From positions 1 to 41,939 of the IMG/VR virus record IMGVR_UViG_3300013131_000093: DNA of 41,939 bases; one strand, written 5' to 3'. Below, piece by piece: positions 22,994 to 29,231 of this stretch. A program made the translations under genes and the position numbers. The DNA comes from a virus. The first letter of the stretch is position 1, and every line of letters begins with the position of its first letter. The notes beneath the pieces are model-generated. The model was given only the letters and a program-made list of their open reading frames with translations. It did not search any database and was not told the origin of the DNA.

Positions 22994-23164
22994 ATGCTAA
23001 AATCTTCTAATGTTTTGATTTCTTTGTCTGAGATCGAAGTTTGTTTGATTATTGCTGGTTTGTATACTGTAAAGGGTAAACAGGCTGATGAATCTTATAA
23101 GATTTTTGTCCAACAACTAATCGACAAGGTATCGAAGACTCAACCGGAAACATCGATTTGCTAG
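22994..23164 (+). CDS. Small unknown protein
   Basis: 56 residues from ATG 22994, AAAGGAT upstream: MLKSSNVLISLSEIEVCLII..., helical. No family recognised. No clear promoter; the GTAGTCAGC element sits directly upstream, so it may be co-transcribed with 22729. Confidence 0.55.
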   Translation: MLKSSNVLISLSEIEVCLIIAGLYTVKGKQADESYKIFVQQLIDKVSKTQPETSIC

Positions 23165-23193
23165 TTGACAAACTCTTACAAGAAAGGTAGAAT
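23165..23193 (+). promoter_or_regulatory. Promoter giving a predicted leaderless mRNA (23200 gene)
   Basis: TTGACA, 17 nt, TAGAAT, GTTGCT, ATG: exactly 6 nt between -10 and start codon. Confidence 0.8.
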
Positions 23194-23199
23194 GTTGCT

Positions 23200-23499
23200 A
23201 TGACTGGTATGACGCTTAAGGATTGGATTAACGCTTATATTCCAAAAGGAAAGACTGAGGATAATATGGTAAAAGTGGTGGTTACGCAAACTGATACGTT
23301 CTGTGGTGAGCCTAACTATGGCTGGGCTAACCGATATGAGTTTATTATTCACAAACAGGCATCTCAGCGTAATGTGGTGCGTAAGGCTAAGGCTTTGGCC
23401 GGAATGACTGGTGTTAAGGCCGATACCTACGATTATGGTGATGGTTATACTGTAAAGCCTCGTGGATATAATCAGGTTATTTTTGTGGATTTTGAATAA
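23200..23499 (+). CDS. Unknown protein, predicted leaderless
   Basis: 99 residues (MTGMTLKDWINAYIPKGKTE). Alternating beta pattern MVKVVVTQTDTFCGEPNYGW, then YEFIIHKQASQRNVVRKAKALAG and a closing YNQVIFVDFE, a compact alpha/beta domain. I recall similar short proteins in phages but no function. TAATG overlap joins it to the 23499 gene. Confidence 0.65.
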   Translation: MTGMTLKDWINAYIPKGKTEDNMVKVVVTQTDTFCGEPNYGWANRYEFIIHKQASQRNVVRKAKALAGMTGVKADTYDYGDGYTVKPRGYNQVIFVDFE

Positions 23500-23633
23500 T
23501 GAAACTTTTTAAAAAGAAAAACCCATATGAAAAAGCTAGAGAAAGAATGGAGCGTGAAACAGCTAGGGCTCTTGCTCATGTTCAGAATCTAGAAAAAATG
23601 TATCAAGAAATGAAAAAGAAGCATAAGACGTAA
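23499..23633 (+). CDS. Tiny highly charged helical protein
   Basis: 44 residues, ATG overlapping the previous TAA (TAATG). MKLFKKKNPYEKARERMERE... is one long amphipathic Lys/Glu helix. No family. Confidence 0.55.
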   Translation: MKLFKKKNPYEKARERMERETARALAHVQNLEKMYQEMKKKHKT

Positions 23634-23709
23634 CCTCTTGATAATCAAGGCTTTGCAAAAAGCCTCATCAATAGAAGAACTCATAAACCATTGTCCAGAA
23701 AGGACTTAA
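23634..23709 (+). repeat. Dispersed four-arm element, copy 10
   Basis: CCTCTTGATAAT, CAAGGCTTTGCAA, AGCCTCATC centre, CATAAACCATTGTC and AAGGACTTAAAG. Confidence 0.75.
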
Positions 23710-23739
23710 AGATTTTTGAAAAATCACTACAGAGACCCC

Positions 23740-23768
23740 TTGACAGATACCGATAAAGATAGTAGAAT
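23740..23768 (+). promoter_or_regulatory. Promoter of the 23794 gene, class B
   Basis: TTGACA, 17 nt with CCGATAAAG, TAGAAT. Confidence 0.85.
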
Positions 23769-23793
23769 ACGACAACAACAGGAAAGGAAGTTT

Positions 23794-23991
23794 ATGCTCT
23801 ACCGTTTTTATGATATTGTGGCCGAAAACGATGAAACCGAATACTCTTTGGATAAGGAATACACTCTAGATATTCCAGAACATGATATGTCTACCGCTGT
23901 TGAGCGGCAAGAATACCTCGGTAAGATGTTTGATGCTCTGATTGCTGCTACTGGTTGCAATATTTCCTCTTTTAGTTGCGACCCATCGTAA
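23794..23991 (+). CDS. Small acidic unknown protein
   Basis: 65 residues from the ATG at 23794 (GGAAG upstream; the longer frame from 23716 covers the promoter). MLYRFYDIVAENDETEYSLD then a helix and SSFSCDPS tail. Strand-turn-helix type, no family recognised. Confidence 0.6.
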   Translation: MLYRFYDIVAENDETEYSLDKEYTLDIPEHDMSTAVERQEYLGKMFDALIAATGCNISSFSCDPS

Positions 23992-24004
23992 GCAGACACC
24001 CGTT

Positions 24005-24087
24005 TTCATAAATCCTTACCAGATAAGGGTTTGTGAACTTCGGGACCGGCATAGATATGCGTAAAGCCTTGCAACGTAAGAACTTGC
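24005..24087 (+). repeat. Dispersed four-arm element, copy 11
   Basis: CATAAATCCTTACC, GATAAGGGTTTGTG, CGGGACCGG centre, GCGTAAAGCCTTGC and GTAAGAACTTG; then A7-GATTTTTT. Confidence 0.8.
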
Positions 24088-24117
24088 ATCAAAAAAAGAT
24101 TTTTTCAAGATTTGCTC

Positions 24118-24145
24118 TTGCTTTTGTCGATAATAGAGGTATACT
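24118..24145 (+). promoter_or_regulatory. Promoter of the 24176 gene, class B
   Basis: TTGCTT, 16 nt with TCGATAATA, TATACT; A/T tract upstream. Confidence 0.8.
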
Positions 24146-24175
24146 TAGAGAATACCACTCGAAGGAGATGCTAAA

Positions 24176-24439
24176 ATGAGTCCTGACGGAACCTACAACG
24201 GATATGCGAATCGTGAGACTTGGAATGTTTGTCTTTGGATTTCTAATGATGAAGGTCTGAACGAGTTTGCGGCCGTTTGCCAAAACTACAATGATTTCAA
24301 GGCTAGGCTTCGTGAAGTTGATCCCGATTCGGCTATCGCATATGAAACGCCCGACAATGTGGCTTGGAACGATAGTGCCGTGAATCTTGCAGAAATGCAG
24401 GACTATTGGGAAGAAAACTTTTCTAAGGTTTGGGGTTGA
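24176..24439 (+). CDS. Conserved phage protein with YNGxxNxETWNVxLWI motif
   Basis: 87 residues with AAGGAG upstream. The motif TYNGYANRETWNVCLWISND at residues 6-25 is the hallmark of a small protein family that recurs across phages (DUF7249-like, from memory); the remaining helices are acidic. Function unknown. The stop TGA lies within the next TTGACA. Confidence 0.75.
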   Translation: MSPDGTYNGYANRETWNVCLWISNDEGLNEFAAVCQNYNDFKARLREVDPDSAIAYETPDNVAWNDSAVNLAEMQDYWEENFSKVWG

Positions 24440-24464
24440 CAAACGACGATACAGAGTGTAAACT
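24436..24464 (+). promoter_or_regulatory. Promoter of the 24504 gene, class B
   Basis: TTGACA, 17 nt with ACGATACAG, TAAACT. A further GTGACGATAACA follows downstream, so this promoter carries the CGATA word at both positions. Confidence 0.75.
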
Positions 24465-24503
24465 GTAAGCAAGTGACGATAACAATAGAAGAAAGGGAAT
24501 GAT

Positions 24504-24908
24504 ATGAGCGATTGGATTCTGATTGGCGGTGTTTTTACGGCTGTGATGGTGTCTATTATGGCCTTTGTTGTCTATGGTGTTTATGGTGGTGTTCATGCTT
24601 CGCTGTCGAACGCGAAGAAGGGAGAGGTTTACAACTTCCTTTATGAGCAGCCACTTCATGGTGATCCTGAGAGATTTATGGCTAGAGTTCTTACTGTGAA
24701 TATTATGACTGACGAAGACATTCGCCGTCTCAATAGTAAGAGCCGTTATCGTCGTAATGATCCAGAGTTTCACCGAACTAGGCATCTTATTACCGCTCAA
24801 ACTGCGGATGGTAAGGTGAGAAACTTTTATGCGGAGCGTACTACGCAGTGCAAGCGACCCCTACTGGCTGGGGCTCTGTTCAAGGCTGGCTTGGCCCATC
24901 TTTTCTAA
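24504..24908 (+). CDS. Membrane-anchored unknown protein
   Basis: 134 residues. One N-terminal transmembrane helix (WILIGGVFTAVMVSIMAFVVY, residues 4-24), then a soluble domain EVYNFLYEQPLHGDPERFMA...VLTVNIMTDEDIRRLN...LITAQTADGKVRNFYAE that looks like a small beta-barrel. AAAGGGAA upstream. Function unknown. Confidence 0.65.
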   Translation: MSDWILIGGVFTAVMVSIMAFVVYGVYGGVHASLSNAKKGEVYNFLYEQPLHGDPERFMARVLTVNIMTDEDIRRLNSKSRYRRNDPEFHRTRHLITAQTADGKVRNFYAERTTQCKRPLLAGALFKAGLAHLF

Positions 24909-24939
24909 ACTTCCTTTCTAGGTTGTCGCGGAACCTTCG

Positions 24940-25020
24940 CTCTAAGTCCTTGTTTACCAAGGGTTTGGGGCGAAGGCCCGCGGTACAACAAGACATAAAC
25001 CCTTGAGAATCAACAAGATA
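24940..25020 (+). repeat. Dispersed four-arm element, copy 12
   Basis: CTAAGTCCTTGTTT, CCAAGGGTTTGGGG, AAGGCCCGCGG centre, CATAAACCCTTGAG and CAACAAGATAG. Confidence 0.8.
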
Positions 25021-25041
25021 GAAAAAATAAAGTTTTGACCG

Positions 25042-25069
25042 TTGACAAGTCGATAATACTTGTTAGAAT
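25042..25069 (+). promoter_or_regulatory. Promoter giving a predicted leaderless mRNA (25076 gene)
   Basis: TTGACA, 16 nt with TCGATAATA, TAGAAT, ACGTTT, ATG. Confidence 0.8.
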
Positions 25070-25075
25070 ACGTTT

Positions 25076-25237
25076 ATGAATACTACAAACTGCTACGCTT
25101 ACCCTACATACGCTTGGAAAGTTTTTAGATTTAGCCACACTTTTGTTGGTGTGATTACTGCAAGTTCGCAATATCAGGCTATCATTCTTGCAAAAGAGAA
25201 ATATGGGGATTTTGTTTGGATTGAAAGAGTTAGGTAG
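25076..25237 (+). CDS. Small unknown protein, predicted leaderless
   Basis: 53 residues: MNTTNCYAYPTYAWKVFRFS... VGVITASSQYQAIILAKEKY: strand-strand-helix layout, as in small ferredoxin-like or dsRBD-like units. It ends 2 nt before tRNA-Glu, so the tRNAs are probably in its transcript. Confidence 0.6.
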   Translation: MNTTNCYAYPTYAWKVFRFSHTFVGVITASSQYQAIILAKEKYGDFVWIERVR

Positions 25238-25239
25238 TT

Positions 25240-25312
25240 GGCCCCATCGTCTAGTGGCCTAGGACAACGGATTTTCGTTCCGTTTACCGGGGTTCGAATC
25301 CCCGTGGGGTCA
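25240..25312 (+). tRNA. tRNA-Glu (UUC)
   Basis: Full cloverleaf: acceptor GGCCCCA/TGGGGTC, anticodon stem ACGGA/TCCGT with loop TTTTCGT giving UUC, T-arm GGTTCGAATCC. CCA is not encoded. Confidence 0.95.
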
Positions 25313-25317
25313 TTTGT

Positions 25318-25390
25318 GGTCCGGTAGCCCAACGGCAGAGGCGATAGACTCAAAATCTATTTGTTGTGGGTTCGAGTCCCACCTGGACTA
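25318..25390 (+). tRNA. tRNA with anticodon CAA (Leu by code) but class I shape
   Basis: Acceptor GGTCCGG/CTGGACT with two G-U pairs, anticodon stem ATAGA/TCTAT and loop CTCAAAA, giving CAA. The variable region is about 5 nt, whereas bacterial tRNA-Leu normally has a long variable arm. T-arm GTGGGTTCGAGTCCCAC. Confidence 0.85.
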
Positions 25391-25440
25391 CCTAAACTGA
25401 TAGGATCGGCACCGTGGCGATAGTCAGTACCATCTGTGGG
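25391..25440 (+). repeat. GTAGTCAGC element, copy 2 (divergent)
   Basis: GATAGGATCGGCACCGTGGC then GATAGTCAGTACC, between tRNA-CAA and the next promoter. Confidence 0.55.
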
Positions 25441-25442
25441 TC

Positions 25443-25470
25443 TTGACAAAAAATAAATATCAGATAGAAT
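25443..25470 (+). promoter_or_regulatory. Promoter of the 25496 unit
   Basis: TTGACA, 16 nt, TAGAAT; no CGATAA word. Confidence 0.8.
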
Positions 25471-25495
25471 ACAACTAAATAGGAGAGTATTGAAT

Positions 25496-25792
25496 ATGAA
25501 ACCAGAAGATGTTATAAATGGTTTGATCGCTGCTGATGATCTTCATTGGTGCGAAGAGGAACAAAAATATATCCTATTGACAATGGATGAGGTCGATGGT
25601 ATACTGCAAGCCTGTGCTGACAACGGTATGACCGAAGAACATATGGAATATGTTATGAATGTTGTCAAGTGGTGTGAACGAGTGCGTGCTGGTCAACTGT
25701 TGTGGAAAAACTTTGTGGCTGGTCATGTATGTGTTGACGGCTTTGATGAAACTGGAGAGCCTTTCTTTGCAAAGTGTCCACCTAATGAGTGA
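25496..25792 (+). CDS. Unknown acidic protein
   Basis: 98 residues from the ATG at 25496 (GGAGAG upstream; a TTG at 25490 is an alternative). MKPEDVINGLIAADDLHWCE... helical, with several Cys and Trp. No family. Overlaps the next gene by 8 nt. Confidence 0.65.
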   Translation: MKPEDVINGLIAADDLHWCEEEQKYILLTMDEVDGILQACADNGMTEEHMEYVMNVVKWCERVRAGQLLWKNFVAGHVCVDGFDETGEPFFAKCPPNE

Positions 25793-25949
25793 TATTACTT
25801 TTAGTGAAGTTGAGCATTTGGCTAATGGAAAGCAACTAGCATTGGTTTGTCATTATCATTATGAACTGAAAAATGGTGATGGTGCGGTAGTTTACTGGTC
25901 TTATTTTTTGGAAGATATCGAAAACTTTTTGAGGACTTATCATGCCTAA
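25785..25949 (+). CDS. Small unknown protein
   Basis: 54 residues: MSDITFSEVEHLANGKQLAL, then VCHYHYELKNGDGAVVYWSYFLEDIENFLRTYH, a beta-hairpin plus helix. Overlaps both neighbours by 8 nt, suggesting coupled translation. Confidence 0.6.
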   Translation: MSDITFSEVEHLANGKQLALVCHYHYELKNGDGAVVYWSYFLEDIENFLRTYHA

Positions 25950-26439
25950 CTGGTGCTTGAACAAGTTGACCGTTTCCCATACCGACAAGGCTGCTATGGA
26001 TCGGTTTGTATCCGCATACAACAAGGGAACTCTGTGCCAAGAGTTTCTTCCTATGCCAGAAGATATTGGTGATGGTTGGTATGATTGGTGCATCAACAAC
26101 TGGGGAACAAAGTGGGATGTGGGTGCTGATGAAGGTACAGAGAAGGAAGAACGATATGGCTTGAAGGCTACTACTGTTGGAAATGAGGCTTGTTGCTCTT
26201 TTGACTCTGCTTGGGCTCCTCCCGTTGGTTTGTACGAAAAACTGGACGAGTTGGGCTATAAGATTCATGCTAGTTATTTTGAGCCGGGTATGGCTTTTTG
26301 TGGAGTGTGGGCTGACGGATTCGACAACTATATCGAGTATAAGAGTAAGGATATGATTCCTATGGGTATCTGGAATGATTTTGGATTGACAGACTTCTTT
26401 CAAGATGAGGAAGAGATCGAATCTTCAGAAAGCGTCTAA
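25942..26439 (+). CDS. Api92/YubB-like ferredoxin-fold protein (DUF1281-like)
   Basis: 165 residues. It begins MPNWCLNKLTVSHTDKAAMD and contains WCINNWGTKWDVG near residue 50-65 and AWAPPVGLYEKLDELGY, the marks of the YubB/DUF1281-type proteins found on phages and plasmids (fold ferredoxin-like; function unknown). GAGGA precedes the ATG. The C-terminus is acidic. Confidence 0.8.
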   Translation: MPNWCLNKLTVSHTDKAAMDRFVSAYNKGTLCQEFLPMPEDIGDGWYDWCINNWGTKWDVGADEGTEKEERYGLKATTVGNEACCSFDSAWAPPVGLYEKLDELGYKIHASYFEPGMAFCGVWADGFDNYIEYKSKDMIPMGIWNDFGLTDFFQDEEEIESSESV

Positions 26440-26453
26440 ATAAGCGGGTTCGC

Positions 26454-26534
26454 TCTAAATCCAAGAATATCAAGGGTTTAGGGCAAACCGGCCCGTGGAG
26501 GCTGAACGCAAACCCTTGTAGAGCATCGACTTAG
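26454..26534 (+). repeat. Dispersed four-arm element, copy 13
   Basis: CTAAATCCAAGAAT, TCAAGGGTTTAGGG, AAACCGGCCCG centre, CGCAAACCCTTGTAG and CGACTTAG. The central AAACCGGCCCG recurs in copy 21 as CAAACCGGCCCGCG. Confidence 0.85.
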
Positions 26535-26553
26535 ATTTTCTGGATTTTGTCTC

Positions 26554-26581
26554 TTGACAAGCCGATAATAGTTGATAGAAT
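26554..26581 (+). promoter_or_regulatory. Promoter of the 26601 gene, class B
   Basis: TTGACA, 16 nt with CCGATAATA, TAGAAT. Confidence 0.85.
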
Positions 26582-26600
26582 GCTGGAAAAGGAGATTCAC

Positions 26601-26855
26601 ATGCTTACGCGATATGCTCTTAGCGATAATGTTGACCGGTGGGTGAGCCATGATGGTGGCACTATCAAGTTTAGTGGCAATACCATGAGCGGCCGTCCGT
26701 TTGAAATCGTAACCTATCTTAATGATGCTAATAGGTGGGCTAACGGCGAATGTATTCAAACCTGTTTTCCTTATCTCTCGTCGGAAGAAAGGGAGATTCT
26801 GATTACTGGGCACGATGATGAATCTTGGGCTTTGCTTTTCGGAGAGGCTGAATAA
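26601..26855 (+). CDS. Small unknown protein
   Basis: 84 residues from the ATG at 26601 with AAAAGGAGA upstream. MLTRYALSDNVDRWVSHDGG, then FEIVTYLNDANRWANGECIQ and SSEEREILITGHDDE: alpha/beta, acidic. No family recognised. Confidence 0.65.
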   Translation: MLTRYALSDNVDRWVSHDGGTIKFSGNTMSGRPFEIVTYLNDANRWANGECIQTCFPYLSSEEREILITGHDDESWALLFGEAE

Positions 26856-26877
26856 AAATATTCTAAAGCAAACCCTA

Positions 26878-26905
26878 TTGACAAGCCGATAATAGAGTGT
26901 AGAAT
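26878..26905 (+). promoter_or_regulatory. Promoter of a candidate non-coding RNA, class B
   Basis: TTGACA, 16 nt with CCGATAATA, TAGAAT. No open frame with a ribosome site follows for 260 nt. Confidence 0.85.
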
Positions 26906-26911
26906 ACAAAA

Positions 26912-27100
26912 AGTAGCGGTGGAGTGCCAGAGATAACTTCATACTAAGCCGTGACAAGATAGAGAAGAAGCACTAAACTTGTCGTACTACTTCAAATATT
27001 CGTGGGTTCATGCCTGGGACTAGATAGGAATAAGCCATTACGATAAACTCGGACTGCGTAAGACGAGTTGACACTGGGCTTATACAGTGTATAGTAATGC
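26912..27100 (+). ncRNA. Candidate structured RNA 1
   Basis: From the predicted start downstream, several long-range pairings can be drawn: AGTAG/CTACT, TGACAAG/CTTGTCG, AACTCG/CGAGTT, TAGATAGG/CCTATCTA, plus CATTAC/GTAATG and ATAAGCC/GGCTTAT, which cross each other and so imply a pseudoknot or alternative fold. A second promoter (27068) lies inside the 3' part. No reading frame of note. 3' end unknown. Confidence 0.55.
27068..27095 (+). promoter_or_regulatory. Promoter of the 27170 unit
   Basis: TTGACA, 16 nt, TATAGT. The leader contains a CTATC/GATAG hairpin. Confidence 0.75.
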
Positions 27101-27169
27101 CTATCTATGAGGGATAGCGTCCTCACCACGACCAATACAACCAGTAACCGTTTTAGCAATGAGGGTATA

Positions 27170-27427
27170 ATGACCGTTAACGAACTTATTGAACAGTTGA
27201 AGAACTATCCCGGTGATACTAGGGTGCTTACTCTTGGTTATGAGGGTGGGTATCACGATATTAGGCTAGATAATAATGATATTGTGTTCGATGTTAAGCG
27301 TGGTGATGGTGCTTGGTATTATGGGCCTCATGAGTGTGTTAAATTTACTGATGAAGAAACTGGGACTCCGTGTTTGATTATTACAAGGGAAATTACTAGG
27401 GTTACTGATAAACATGGATTGGAATAA
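27170..27427 (+). CDS. Small unknown protein
   Basis: 85 residues from the ATG at 27170 (GAGGG 5 nt upstream; an earlier in-frame ATG at 27107 lies close to the predicted start and has no site). MTVNELIEQLKNYPGDTRVL, LGYEGGYHDI... The helix plus strand start is common in phage proteins that regulate or bind small ligands, but no family is assigned. Confidence 0.65.
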   Translation: MTVNELIEQLKNYPGDTRVLTLGYEGGYHDIRLDNNDIVFDVKRGDGAWYYGPHECVKFTDEETGTPCLIITREITRVTDKHGLE

Positions 27428-27683
27428 CTCTCATAAGAATCCGCCAACTGAGGGCCAGAAAGTTTATTATTTTGGAGAAAATATTGGTATAGGTATTGGA
27501 CACTATAGGTATAAAGAAAATAGTGTATACGGTATCGAACTTTGTCCACATCTATTTAAGAATGTTGATTGGGGTTTGGTAGATGCTTGTGATGCTCCTT
27601 ACTGGCTACCATACGATGAGGAGCGAGCAAAAAGTTGGTGTCCTATTATTCCAGAAAAATATACTACAGGATTATACGACTGA
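27414..27683 (+). CDS. Unknown protein, weakly DUF551-like
   Basis: 89 residues overlapping the previous gene by 14 nt. MDWNNSHKNPPTEGQKVYYF ... WLPYDEERAKSWCPIIPEKY has the W-x-x-P...V and closing W-x-P-I/L-P pattern of DUF551-type phage proteins. No Shine-Dalgarno is evident, so translation is probably coupled. Confidence 0.55.
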   Translation: MDWNNSHKNPPTEGQKVYYFGENIGIGIGHYRYKENSVYGIELCPHLFKNVDWGLVDACDAPYWLPYDEERAKSWCPIIPEKYTTGLYD

Positions 27684-27685
27684 TT

Positions 27686-27820
27686 ATGGAACTAAAAACT
27701 CTTAGTGATATTTGTCCATGTGGACTTTGTAGTGTGGCAGCATACACTCTGGATCGTAATGGTATATGGTGGTTCTATTGCGACAAATGCTATTGGTGGT
27801 ATATCGGAAACTCTTACTGA
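27686..27820 (+). CDS. Tiny putative zinc-ribbon protein
   Basis: 44 residues: MELKTLSDICPCGLCSVAAY...WWFYCDKCYWWYIGN. Two Cys knuckles (CPCGLC, CDKC) 20 residues apart. The stop lies at the start of four-arm element copy 14. Confidence 0.6.
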   Translation: MELKTLSDICPCGLCSVAAYTLDRNGIWWFYCDKCYWWYIGNSY

Positions 27821-27886
27821 TAAAGGGTTTGCGACGATCCTGCCCGAGGAGGTTATTCGTAAAACCTTGAGAATACAAGACTTAGG
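27820..27886 (+). repeat. Dispersed four-arm element, copy 14 (first arm missing)
   Basis: ATAAAGGGTTTGCG, CTGCCCGAGG centre, TCGTAAAACCTTGAG and CAAGACTTAGGG, then T6. Confidence 0.75.
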
Positions 27887-27904
27887 GTTTTTTAAAGAAT
27901 ACTC

Positions 27905-27932
27905 TTGACGATACCGATCTATACTGTATACT
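27905..27932 (+). promoter_or_regulatory. Promoter of the 27944 frame, class B-like
   Basis: TTGACG, 16 nt with CCGATCTAT, TATACT. Confidence 0.75.
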
Positions 27933-27943
27933 TAAGGGGAACA

Positions 27944-28099
27944 ATGGACGGGGATAGCCACAATGATATCAAAAGAGGCTATCTGAAATGCTGGTCGAGT
28001 ATGGCGGAAGCCGACATTGTTTTTCCTAATCCTACGGATTTGGCTAGAGTGGCTGTAGTCAGCGAAAGTTTAAAGGTCTTGACAAGTACTGGTCGATAA
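27944..28099 (+). CDS. Small frame containing a GTAGTCAGC element
   Basis: 51 codons from ATG 27944 with AAGGGGA 4 nt upstream and a promoter at the right distance: MDGDSHNDIKRGYLKCWSSM. The C-terminal part is translated from the repeated element (NPTDLARVAVVSE) and the stop lies inside the next promoter. It could be a real small protein, a leader peptide, or chance coding across a regulatory element. Confidence 0.4.
   Translation: MDGDSHNDIKRGYLKCWSSMAEADIVFPNPTDLARVAVVSESLKVLTSTGR
28021..28068 (+). repeat. GTAGTCAGC element, copy 3
   Basis: CCTAATCCTACGGATTTGGC then TAGAGTGGCTGTAGTCAGCG; 11 nt before the next -35. Confidence 0.75.
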
Positions 28100-28107
28100 G
28101 GTATACT
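28079..28107 (+). promoter_or_regulatory. Promoter giving a predicted leaderless mRNA (28114 gene)
   Basis: TTGACA, 17 nt with TCGATAAGG, TATACT, AGCAAC, ATG. Confidence 0.8.
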
Positions 28108-28113
28108 AGCAAC

Positions 28114-28596
28114 ATGAAACAGAACCAACTACATGGCGAAGTAAGGTTTCATCTTGGTGGTGGGGCTCATTATATGCACTGGCAAGTGCGAATCAAGCAG
28201 GGCGGTAAAACTGTTGACGTGTATTATTACGACCCTAATGAATATCAGTTGGAAATGAGGGGCTGTAGGCTGCGTAATCGTCCTAATAAAGCCAAGCAAG
28301 TTTTTGAGGCTGGTGTGCATGATGTGAGCGGGTGGATTCGGTGTGAAGAAACCATGCTTCGCAAAAGTTTTTATCCGGTTTTGCCTGTTGACAATCTTGA
28401 AAAGTTGTATTATAATCCGCTTCGTGATCCACACTGGCGTCGTGAAAGTGATAACAATGAGTTTATCTGGGATGAAACACAATACGCTACACTGATTACA
28501 AGTGGCAAGCAAGTTTATATTCTAGAAGAACGAGATTGTGCATTTGACAATATTAGAGAAATAGACCCAAAGTATTTAGAAGGATTTAATGTATGA
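28114..28596 (+). CDS. Conserved phage-type protein, unknown function, predicted leaderless
   Basis: 160 residues (MKQNQLHGEVRFHLGGGAHY). RFHLGGGAHYMHWQV, VDVYYYDPNEYQLEMRGCRL and QVFEAGVHDVSGWIRCEE resemble a phage protein family I have seen in several phage groups without a function. Ends overlapping the next gene by 4 nt (ATGA). Confidence 0.65.
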   Translation: MKQNQLHGEVRFHLGGGAHYMHWQVRIKQGGKTVDVYYYDPNEYQLEMRGCRLRNRPNKAKQVFEAGVHDVSGWIRCEETMLRKSFYPVLPVDNLEKLYYNPLRDPHWRRESDNNEFIWDETQYATLITSGKQVYILEERDCAFDNIREIDPKYLEGFNV

Positions 28597-28961
28597 TTAG
28601 TATTCAGGTGACGATTGCCGAGGCTATTGCTATTGCTAACACGGCGGGTAACGATCTGCATGATCGTATCGTGAAGGTTATTGAGGTGGCTCTTGGCGTC
28701 AACCAGAGTCGTGATGTGACCATCACCAAGATGCCGGGAGACAATCGTCTCGCTTGTATCAAGAGTATTCGTTTGCACTCTGGCTGGAGTTTGAAAGAGG
28801 CCAAGGAATGGACGGATACTCTGGTGGGGCGATACGACAGCACTTATGGTAAGTGGATTAACGGCGCTAGTAAGAGTACTATCAAGTTGCCTACTCCCGA
28901 TGCAGCCGAGACTCTGTTGCGTGAACTGACCACTTTGGGCTGCGAGGGATACCTCTCTTAA
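28593..28961 (+). CDS. Ribosomal L7/L12 C-terminal-domain-like protein
   Basis: 122 residues. Residues 52-120 have the pattern of the bL12 C-terminal/ClpS-like fold: IKSIRLHSGWSLKEAKEWTD (56-75, as in IKxVRxxTGLGLKEAK) and a final AETLLRELTTLGCEGYL. The N-terminal 50 residues are not the L12 stalk-binding domain. Host bL12 C-termini recruit translation factors, so a free phage copy could compete for or recruit them (inference). Coupled by ATGA to the previous gene. Confidence 0.7.
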   Translation: MISIQVTIAEAIAIANTAGNDLHDRIVKVIEVALGVNQSRDVTITKMPGDNRLACIKSIRLHSGWSLKEAKEWTDTLVGRYDSTYGKWINGASKSTIKLPTPDAAETLLRELTTLGCEGYLS

Positions 28962-29043
28962 ACTAAAGCCTTGCTGCGTAAAGCTTTACGCCAAGGCGAG
29001 ACGGCGACAGAAAACGCAAACCCTTGATACTGCTAAACTTAGG
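28962..29043 (+). repeat. Dispersed four-arm element, copy 15
   Basis: CTAAAGCCTTGCTG, CGTAAAGCTTTACGCC, AAGGCGAGACGGCG centre, CGCAAACCCTTGAT and AAACTTAGG. Confidence 0.8.
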
Positions 29044-29073
29044 AAAAATCAAAGAAAGATTCAATGTAGAGGG

Positions 29074-29101
29074 TTGACAATGACGATAACCATGATATAC
29101 T
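29074..29101 (+). promoter_or_regulatory. Upstream promoter of the 29232 gene, class B
   Basis: TTGACA, 16 nt with ACGATAACC, TATACT; about 85 nt before a second promoter. The segment between has no frame. Confidence 0.8.
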
Positions 29102-29160
29102 GATAGCATCACACGACAAGACGCTAGTTGAGAGCAACCAACAAAGTTTCAACTTAGCAC

Positions 29161-29188
29161 TTGACAGGTGATGTTGACGATGTATAAT
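29161..29188 (+). promoter_or_regulatory. Downstream promoter of the 29232 gene
   Basis: TTGACA, 16 nt, TATAAT; ACGATG just before the -10. Confidence 0.85.
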
Positions 29189-29231
29189 ACGTTTACTTGG
29201 TTTGATAACACTTTTGAGAAAGGTTTTTACA

